Assembly (NCBI RefSeq): GCF_900116865.1
Contig: NZ_FPCD01000002.1
Location: 1 to 64,000, forward strand
Direction: 5' to 3'
Length of the DNA: 64,000 bases
Source of the DNA: Butyrivibrio sp. M55
GTDB taxonomy: Bacteria > Bacillota > Clostridia > Lachnospirales > Lachnospiraceae
This document shows positions 58,251 to 64,000 of this stretch, piece by piece. Under the pieces are notes generated by a model. It was not told the origin of the DNA and made no database searches. It worked only from the letters and a program-made list of their open reading frames with translations. Position numbers and translations under genes: made by a program. How positions within the stretch are numbered: the stretch's first letter is position 1; each line of letters starts with the position of its first letter.

Positions 58251-59441
58251 ATGGCAAAAGCTAAATTTGACAGAAGCAAACCGCACGTTAACATTGGAAC
58301 AATCGGACACGTTGACCATGGTAAGACAACACTTACAGCTGCAATCACAGCAGTACTTGCTGATAGAGGATTCAGCCCTGCAGTAGCATTCGATCAGATC
58401 GATAAGGCTCCTGAAGAGAAAGAGCGTGGAATCACAATCAACTCAGCTCACATCGAGTATGAGACAGAGAAGAGACACTATGCTCACGTTGACTGCCCTG
58501 GCCACGCTGACTATGTAAAGAACATGATCACTGGTGCAGCTCAGATGGATGGATCAATCCTCGTTGTTGCTGCTACTGATGGTGTTATGGCTCAGACAAA
58601 GGAGCACGTTCTTCTTGCTCGTCAGGTAGGTGTTCCTTACATCATCGTATTCATGAACAAGTGCGATATGGTTGATGATGAAGAGCTCCTTGACCTCGTA
58701 GAGATGGAGATCAGAGACCTTCTTACAGAGTATGAGTTCCCTGGAGATGATACACCTATCATCCGTGGATCAGCTCTTAAGGCTCTTGAGGATCCTAAGT
58801 GCGAGTGGGGCGACAAGATCATCGAGCTCATGAACACAGTTGATGAGTATATCCCTGAACCTACTCGTGAGACAGATAAGCCTTTCCTTATGCCTGTTGA
58901 GGACGTATTCACAATCACAGGACGTGGAACAGTTGCTACTGGTAGAGTAGAGAGAGGTGCCCTTAACCTCAACGACGAAATCGAAATCGTTGGTATCAAG
59001 GAAGAGACATCTAAGTCTGTTGTAACAGGTATCGAGATGTTCCGTAAGACAATGGATTACTGCGAAGCTGGTGACAACGTTGGTCTTCTTCTCCGTGGTG
59101 TTGACCGTGATGGAATCCAGAGAGGTCAGGTTATCACAAAGCCCGGCACAGTAACTTGCCACACAAAGTTCACTGCTGAGGTTTACGTTCTTACAAAGGA
59201 CGAGGGTGGCCGTCATACACCTTTCTTCACAAACTACAGACCTCAGTTCTACTTCAGAACAACTGACGTTACAGGTGTCTGCAACCTTCCCGATGGTGTT
59301 GAGATGTGCATGCCTGGTGACCACGTAACAATGTCAATCGAGCTTATTCACCCTATCGCTATGGAGCAGGGTCTTAAGTTCGCTATCAGAGAAGGTGGAC
59401 GTACAGTTGGATCAGGTAAGGTTGCTACAATCGTTGAGTAA
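58251..59441 (+). CDS. tuf: Elongation factor Tu
   Basis: 396 residues. [31 protein letters not shown] and the domain II/III blocks are intact. Delivers aminoacyl-tRNA. It has its own promoter after fusA. AAGGAGGATATTTAGAA precedes the ATG. Confidence 0.98.
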   Translation: MAKAKFDRSKPHVNIGTIGHVDHGKTTLTAAITAVLADRGFSPAVAFDQIDKAPEEKERGITINSAHIEYETEKRHYAHVDCPGHADYVKNMITGAAQMDGSILVVAATDGVMAQTKEHVLLARQVGVPYIIVFMNKCDMVDDEELLDLVEMEIRDLLTEYEFPGDDTPIIRGSALKALEDPKCEWGDKIIELMNTVDEYIPEPTRETDKPFLMPVEDVFTITGRGTVATGRVERGALNLNDEIEIVGIKEETSKSVVTGIEMFRKTMDYCEAGDNVGLLLRGVDRDGIQRGQVITKPGTVTCHTKFTAEVYVLTKDEGGRHTPFFTNYRPQFYFRTTDVTGVCNLPDGVEMCMPGDHVTMSIELIHPIAMEQGLKFAIREGGRTVGSGKVATIVE

Positions 59442-59473
59442 TTCTTATCGGATTGCATAAACACTGATTTTAT

Positions 59474-59516
59474 AAAGAGCTTGGAAAGTGCTTGCACTTT
59501 TCCAAGCTCTTTTTTA
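59474..59516 (+). terminator. Strong intrinsic terminator after tuf
   Basis: AAAGAGCTTGGAAAGTGC (59474-59491) pairs with GCACTTTTCCAAGCTCTTT (59494-59512), one bulged T, then a T-run. It closes the str/tuf block. Confidence 0.92.
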
Positions 59517-59588
59517 TTCTTACATAGGAGGATTCCATCAGCGAATCCACAACTTTTGAAATTGAAGTAGAAATAAAAGGAAAGAACA

Positions 59589-60590
59589 ATGAGTAAGAGA
59601 ATACTTATAATCAACACAGGCGGAACATTATCTTCGGTTATGAAGAAGAACGGCCTTATACCGGGATTGTCAATCTATGATATGCAGAAAGAGCTGAAGA
59701 TGGTTTCGGGGGATACAGATATAGAGATAGAAGATTTCTGCTCTTTGGACAGTGCAAATATTTTTCCGGATGACTGGTCGGCGCTTGCGCAGCGCATCAG
59801 CGAATGCAGGAATGACTATGACGGAATAGTTGTGATACATGGAACAGATACGCTTGCATATACGTCTTCGATGCTTTCTTTTATGCTGAGAAACATCGCA
59901 ATTCCTGTTGTTATCACGGGATCGCAGTTATCGATAACAAATCCCGTCGCAGATGCCATGGAGAACTGCAGATGTGCGATACATATGGCGGCAAGCAATA
60001 TTCCCGGAGTATTTGTTGCATTCAACAGAAAAGTCATGCTCGGATGCAGGGCGTCTAAAGTAAGGGCGCTTAGTTTTGATGCTTTTGAGAGTATCAATTA
60101 CCCCAATATCGCGACGATAAGCTCTCTCGGAATGAAGATTGATACTTCAGCCGTGCCTGAAAGGACAGGTATTTTCACTCTTTCAAACAACTACTCTGAT
60201 AAAGTATGCATGGTTAAGATGTTTCCCGGCATGCACAGAAGCTTTATAGAATCAATTGCCGACCAGGGATATAAAGGGCTATATATTGAAGGCTACGGAA
60301 TCGGAGGAATGCCGTTCTTAAAGCATGACTTCATAGGAACGCTTGATAAGCTCATTTCAGGCGGAATGGCGGTTGTTGTAGGTACGCAGTGCAGATATGA
60401 AGGCACCAAGATGGATGTCTATGAGACGGGCAAAAGAACTCTTGCTATCGGAGCGATGGAAGCCCATGATATGACTGCAGAGGCGGCGCTTACAAAGCTC
60501 ATGTGGATACTTGGAATAACGGATAATCTCTCGGAAATACGTGATTATTATTCAATAAACATGATCGGGGAAATGACTGTAAGAAAATGA
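59589..60590 (+). CDS. ansA: Type I (cytosolic) L-asparaginase
   Basis: 333 residues without a signal peptide. Both catalytic Thr motifs are present: NTGGTLSS (about residues 9-16) and HGTDTLAYTSSM (about 86-97). Hydrolyses asparagine to aspartate and ammonia. The C-terminal EAHDMTAEAALTKLMW block is standard for the type I group. It precedes RNase J by 57 bases with no clear terminator, so the two may be co-transcribed. Confidence 0.9.
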   Translation: MSKRILIINTGGTLSSVMKKNGLIPGLSIYDMQKELKMVSGDTDIEIEDFCSLDSANIFPDDWSALAQRISECRNDYDGIVVIHGTDTLAYTSSMLSFMLRNIAIPVVITGSQLSITNPVADAMENCRCAIHMAASNIPGVFVAFNRKVMLGCRASKVRALSFDAFESINYPNIATISSLGMKIDTSAVPERTGIFTLSNNYSDKVCMVKMFPGMHRSFIESIADQGYKGLYIEGYGIGGMPFLKHDFIGTLDKLISGGMAVVVGTQCRYEGTKMDVYETGKRTLAIGAMEAHDMTAEAALTKLMWILGITDNLSEIRDYYSINMIGEMTVRK

Positions 60591-60647
60591 TACAATGCTA
60601 ATATGTGATAAAAAACATTGAGCATAACGGAAGGATTACGAGGTTAG

Positions 60648-62300
60648 ATGGGAGACAGTATTAAGATCATTCCGCTTGGCGGATTCGACAAGATCGGTAT
60701 GAATATGACTCTTATAGAGTCTTCAGACAGCATTATCGCAATTGACTGTGGGATGTCTTTTCCACCCAACAATCTGCCCGGCGTTGCGGCGATAATACCT
60801 GATATAAGCTATATTAAAGAGAATATCGATAGATTTAAGGGAATAATTCTTACACACGGGCACGAGGACCATATAGGAGCTCTTCCGTACGTTTTTGACG
60901 GAATCAACGTGCCTGTTTACGGAACTCCGCTTACCATCGCGATGGTGGAAAAGAAATTTCAGGATTTCGGGATAAAAAAGATCAAGACAAAGGCAATAAA
61001 ATTCGGAAGCACCATAGTTGTCGGCAATTTTAAGATTGAATTTATAAGAGGCAATCACAGCATACCGGATTCAGCCATGCTCGCGATCTATACCTCTCAG
61101 GGAATAATATTTGATACAGGCGATTTCAAATTTGACATGTCCCCTGTAATGAGCAAAACAGCCGATCTTGCGAGACTTTCCGCACTCGGGACAAAAGGCG
61201 TGCTTGCAGTCTTGTCTGACAGTACGAATGCCATGCAGAGCGGCTTTTCGCGGTCGGAGAGATATGTCAACGAACAGCTCGACAGATTCATGAACATGTA
61301 TCGTGATAACAGGCTTATAATCGTGACATTTGCGACCAATATGGACAGAATCCAGCAGATAATAAAGCTTGGACAAAAATACGGACGAAAGATCGCACTT
61401 GAGGGAGACCTTCTTCTCGATGTCTTTTCGGCGGCACGAAAACTTGGATATATTGATATCCCGGATGACATGCTTGTTGAAAACGATATGCTTGATAAGT
61501 ACAAGGATGAGGAGCTGATTTTCCTCACGACGGGTAATCACGGAGAATCTGTAAAGTGTATCGCCGAGATCGCCGCAGGAAACAATCCCGTTATCAGGAT
61601 AAAGAAAAATGACGTGGTTCTGTTCAGCTCAGTCACGATTCATGGTAGTGAGCTGGAATTCAGTCAAACGATAAACAGCCTCGAGGAGCAGGGGGCAAAG
61701 ATAGAATTTCAGGATCTTCACGCTACGGGACACGCCTGCGCAGAAGAACTAAAGCTACTGTTTACCATGCTTCATCCAAAATTCGTAATCCCTGCGCACG
61801 GAGAGTACAGATACAGAAGAGAAGCAAAGAAAATAGCGACAGAAGTAGGCATTCCGGCTGGAAATGTCTTTCTTATAAAAAACGGCGATATGGTCGAACT
61901 TACGGAAAATAGTTGCAGTGTTTCCGGTAAGATCACCTTAAACGAAATACTTATAGACGGGCGGGAAAAGAGCAAGATCGATAACACTGTTATTTGCGAC
62001 AGAATGCGCTTATCCGAGTCGGGCGTTGTCATAATCGAAATCTGCATTGATAAGAAGACCGGAAGATGCGTATCGGACTTAAATATCATGTGCAGAGGCT
62101 TTCTTGACGATGAGAAATTTAATGAGATCTCAGATGAGTTAAAAGACCTTTCAATGAAGGAAATATCAAGGCTTTTGGGCCAGGGTGTGATAGACGAACG
62201 CATCAGTAAAGGCGTTACCTCGGTTGCGGAAAATTTTATTAAATTTAAGTCCGGAAAAACACCAATAGTTATTGCTTTTGTAACAAATCCTGTGCTATAA
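60648..62300 (+). CDS. rnj: Ribonuclease J
   Basis: 550 residues. Metallo-beta-lactamase fold with the beta-CASP insert: LTHGHEDHIGALP (HxHxDH), GNHSIPD and FDTGDFKFD are metal/catalytic blocks, and HATGHACAEELK and VIPAHGEYRYRREAKK complete the site. Has 5'-3' exo- and endonuclease activity in mRNA decay in Firmicutes. Whether it is the J1 or J2 paralogue cannot be told. Start ATG 60648, weak ribosome site GGAAGG/ACGAGG. Confidence 0.93.
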   Translation: MGDSIKIIPLGGFDKIGMNMTLIESSDSIIAIDCGMSFPPNNLPGVAAIIPDISYIKENIDRFKGIILTHGHEDHIGALPYVFDGINVPVYGTPLTIAMVEKKFQDFGIKKIKTKAIKFGSTIVVGNFKIEFIRGNHSIPDSAMLAIYTSQGIIFDTGDFKFDMSPVMSKTADLARLSALGTKGVLAVLSDSTNAMQSGFSRSERYVNEQLDRFMNMYRDNRLIIVTFATNMDRIQQIIKLGQKYGRKIALEGDLLLDVFSAARKLGYIDIPDDMLVENDMLDKYKDEELIFLTTGNHGESVKCIAEIAAGNNPVIRIKKNDVVLFSSVTIHGSELEFSQTINSLEEQGAKIEFQDLHATGHACAEELKLLFTMLHPKFVIPAHGEYRYRREAKKIATEVGIPAGNVFLIKNGDMVELTENSCSVSGKITLNEILIDGREKSKIDNTVICDRMRLSESGVVIIEICIDKKTGRCVSDLNIMCRGFLDDEKFNEISDELKDLSMKEISRLLGQGVIDERISKGVTSVAENFIKFKSGKTPIVIAFVTNPVL

Positions 62301-62301
62301 T

Positions 62302-62329
62302 TTGTATATAAAATAGAATTTGTTACAAT
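62302..62329 (+). promoter_or_regulatory. Candidate promoter for the MBOAT gene
   Basis: TTGTAT (62302-62307) and TACAAT (62324-62329), 16-base spacer, immediately after the RNase J stop; a leader of about 180 bases follows. Confidence 0.5.
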
Positions 62330-62423
62330 ATATAGCTGAAAGGCAATGCTTTTATGAAGCGGTTTACGTCGTTTTTCTATAGAAAATCGAGCATTTCGCA
62401 TCGTGAAAAGAAATTTATATATG

Positions 62424-62481
62424 TGACAGAATATGAAGAGGGGGCAGACTATGCCTTATTTTTCGTATTCTGTCATTTTTT
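62424..62481 (+). terminator. Intrinsic terminator-like hairpin in the MBOAT leader
   Basis: TGACAGAATATGAA (62424-62437) pairs with TTCGTATTCTGTCA (62462-62475) with one G-U pair, then TTTTTT. An inner GGCA/TGCC pair adds a second stem. It either ends the rnj transcript or attenuates the next gene. Confidence 0.75.
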
Positions 62482-62516
62482 ATTGCAATATTTAATATAA
62501 AAAGGCGGAGTTTATA

Positions 62517-63968
62517 ATGTCCTTTTCTATAAGTACTTTTTTATTTGTTACAATAATTTTCATATTTTTCCACTTGCTGAAAAGAGCCAGAGCATTAATT
62601 TTACTCGCGGCAAGTTTGGCGTTCATCTATCACCTTGGCATTAATTCCCTCATGTGGATTGTGTCGGTAACGGCGGTAGTTTACGGCATCGGCATTTTGG
62701 AAGACAAGCTCAAAGAAAAAAAGCGTACCAAAGCGCTGAAGATAGTGGCAATAGCGGGCGTTGGGCTGAGTGCGGTACTTCTTTTTACCCTAAAGAATGT
62801 CGCAAGATGGGGACAGCGTGACGACGCGCTTATAAAGATCCTGCTGCCTATCGGATTCTCGTACTACATATTCCAGGCAATATCCTACATTGTGGATGTA
62901 TATAGGGGTAAGGCCAAGGCGGAAAAGAACCCGGTACATTTTGCGCTTTACATGTGCTATTTTCCGAAGTTCATCAGCGGCCCGATCGAGAGAGCAGATA
63001 ACTTTTTGCATCAGATAAAAGAGCTGCCTAACGTCAAAGTGTTAGAGAACAAGCGCCTGTCGATTTCTTTCACGACCATCCTTTACGGATACTTCATGAA
63101 AGTGGTAGTGGCGGACAGATTTGCTTTTTTTACAACAAGATTATTAAATGACTCTGCAAGATTCGGGGCGGCATGGCTCTTTTTGGGAATGCTCATGTAT
63201 TCAATCCAGATATATTGCGACTTTGCGGGATACAGTGCGGTTGCGATAGGTATGTCCAATCTCTTCGGAGTTGAACTTACCGAGAACTTTCATGCGCCGT
63301 ACCTTTCGAAGAACATAAACGAATTCTGGAGGAGATGGCACATATCGCTTTCAAGATGGCTTCGAGACTATATCTATATACCGCTTGGAGGAAGCAGGAA
63401 GGGAAGCGCGCGCAGGTTCCTTAACACTGCGATCGTATTTATCATATGTGGAATCTGGCATGGAGCAGATGCAAGTTTTCTTGCATGGGGACTGCTTCAC
63501 GGCGTCTATACGATGGCATTTGGAATAATTTCAGGGATAAAGATAAATAAGGCACAAGGAAAAGAATCGACAAAAGAGCCGACATTTATCTCGAATTTAG
63601 TATCCGGAATAATCACATTTTTGCTTGTTTCTTTTGCATGGATTTTTTTCGGAGCGCCTAATATGAGCAGTGCTCTCGGATATGTGGGAAGGATGTTATC
63701 AATGACACCCGGAATTGATTCATTTGCGGCTCAGGCGGCTGATATCGGCGCATCGAGACGAGATATGATAATTCCGATCTATGGCTGCATTGTCTTTGCA
63801 TTTGACCTTTTGATAGCAAGGAAGAATAAGAGAATCGGAAGAGCGATGGACAGCCTTCCGTGTGCACTTCGATATGTTGTTCTGTATGGAATGATCATGG
63901 CGCTTTTGCTGCTTGGAATATATGGACCGGGGTACAATGCGAGCAGCTTTATGTATGTAAGTTTTTAA
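62517..63968 (+). CDS. MBOAT-family membrane O-acyltransferase (DltB/AlgI-like)
   Basis: 483 residues, about eleven hydrophobic segments. The family pattern is clear: FPKFISGPIERADNF, YCDFAGYSAVAIG, FHAPYLSKNINEFWRRWHISLSRWLRDYIYIPLGG and the catalytic WHGAD (about residue 315). It transfers acyl groups (often acetyl) to extracellular polysaccharide or teichoic acid, usually with a partner SGNH/DltD-type protein that is not in the window. GGCGGAG precedes the ATG. The gene ends 32 bases before the window edge. Confidence 0.88.
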   Translation: MSFSISTFLFVTIIFIFFHLLKRARALILLAASLAFIYHLGINSLMWIVSVTAVVYGIGILEDKLKEKKRTKALKIVAIAGVGLSAVLLFTLKNVARWGQRDDALIKILLPIGFSYYIFQAISYIVDVYRGKAKAEKNPVHFALYMCYFPKFISGPIERADNFLHQIKELPNVKVLENKRLSISFTTILYGYFMKVVVADRFAFFTTRLLNDSARFGAAWLFLGMLMYSIQIYCDFAGYSAVAIGMSNLFGVELTENFHAPYLSKNINEFWRRWHISLSRWLRDYIYIPLGGSRKGSARRFLNTAIVFIICGIWHGADASFLAWGLLHGVYTMAFGIISGIKINKAQGKESTKEPTFISNLVSGIITFLLVSFAWIFFGAPNMSSALGYVGRMLSMTPGIDSFAAQAADIGASRRDMIIPIYGCIVFAFDLLIARKNKRIGRAMDSLPCALRYVVLYGMIMALLLLGIYGPGYNASSFMYVSF

Positions 63969-64000
63969 AAAAGTGCGCAGAAAAAATTAGTTGGTGGGAT

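Overview
The window looks like chromosomal DNA of a Gram-positive, fibre-associated member of the Lachnospiraceae (Butyrivibrio/Pseudobutyrivibrio-like). This is inferred from a clostridial str/rpo/secE-nusG layout, a THF riboswitch on folT, IS66 ends, lipoproteins with clostridial lipoboxes, TTG/GTG starts with strong AGGAGG sites, and very large secreted carbohydrate-binding proteins. No species can be named from the sequence alone.

Layout. (1) 1-3409: an AT-rich mobile island. An IS66-family element ends at 350 and abuts the C-terminal remnant of a RiPP-maturation radical SAM protein, followed by an intact radical SAM enzyme and an MFS exporter. The island closes with a 344-bp internally deleted IS66 derivative in inverted orientation. 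(2) 3425-5425 (minus): folC-folT under a THF riboswitch. (3) 5637-7938: MEMO-AMMECR1 fusion plus its radical SAM partner. (4) 7939-8771: a gene-free stretch with five ATGACTTTT-type hairpins, then the leader of a giant protein. (5) 8772-15540: two secreted non-catalytic proteins built of CBM6-like repeats ending in a CBM2-like domain. (6) 15687-20911: a NitT/TauT-type ABC importer followed by a DUF4418-like membrane protein and an FtsX-type ABC pair. (7) 21038-25506: lipoprotein, secA, prfB, and a 133-bp nested palindrome. (8) 25736-28021 (minus): diguanylate cyclase and a propeller-like lipoprotein. (9) 28166-41790: envelope glycan genes (glycosyltransferases, CDP-deoxysugar enzymes, UDP-galactopyranose mutase, GT2-GtrA), with a small HTH gene and a lone FliD-like gene. 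(10) 41926-59441: the ribosomal/RNA polymerase block rpmG-secE-nusG-rplK-rplA, a capA-like gene, rplJL (with L10 leader), rpoBC, rpsL-rpsG-fusA-tuf. (11) 59589-63968: asparaginase, RNase J and an MBOAT acyltransferase.

How it fits together. Most of the window is housekeeping. The accessory interest lies in the IS66-bounded RiPP remnant, the two repeat-built carbohydrate-binding proteins (probably adhesion to plant cell wall), the unassigned double ABC locus, and several structured non-coding elements. The glycan block makes at least two uncommon sugars (a CDP-3,6-dideoxyhexose and galactofuranose) and includes a TPR-GT2-methyltransferase fusion.
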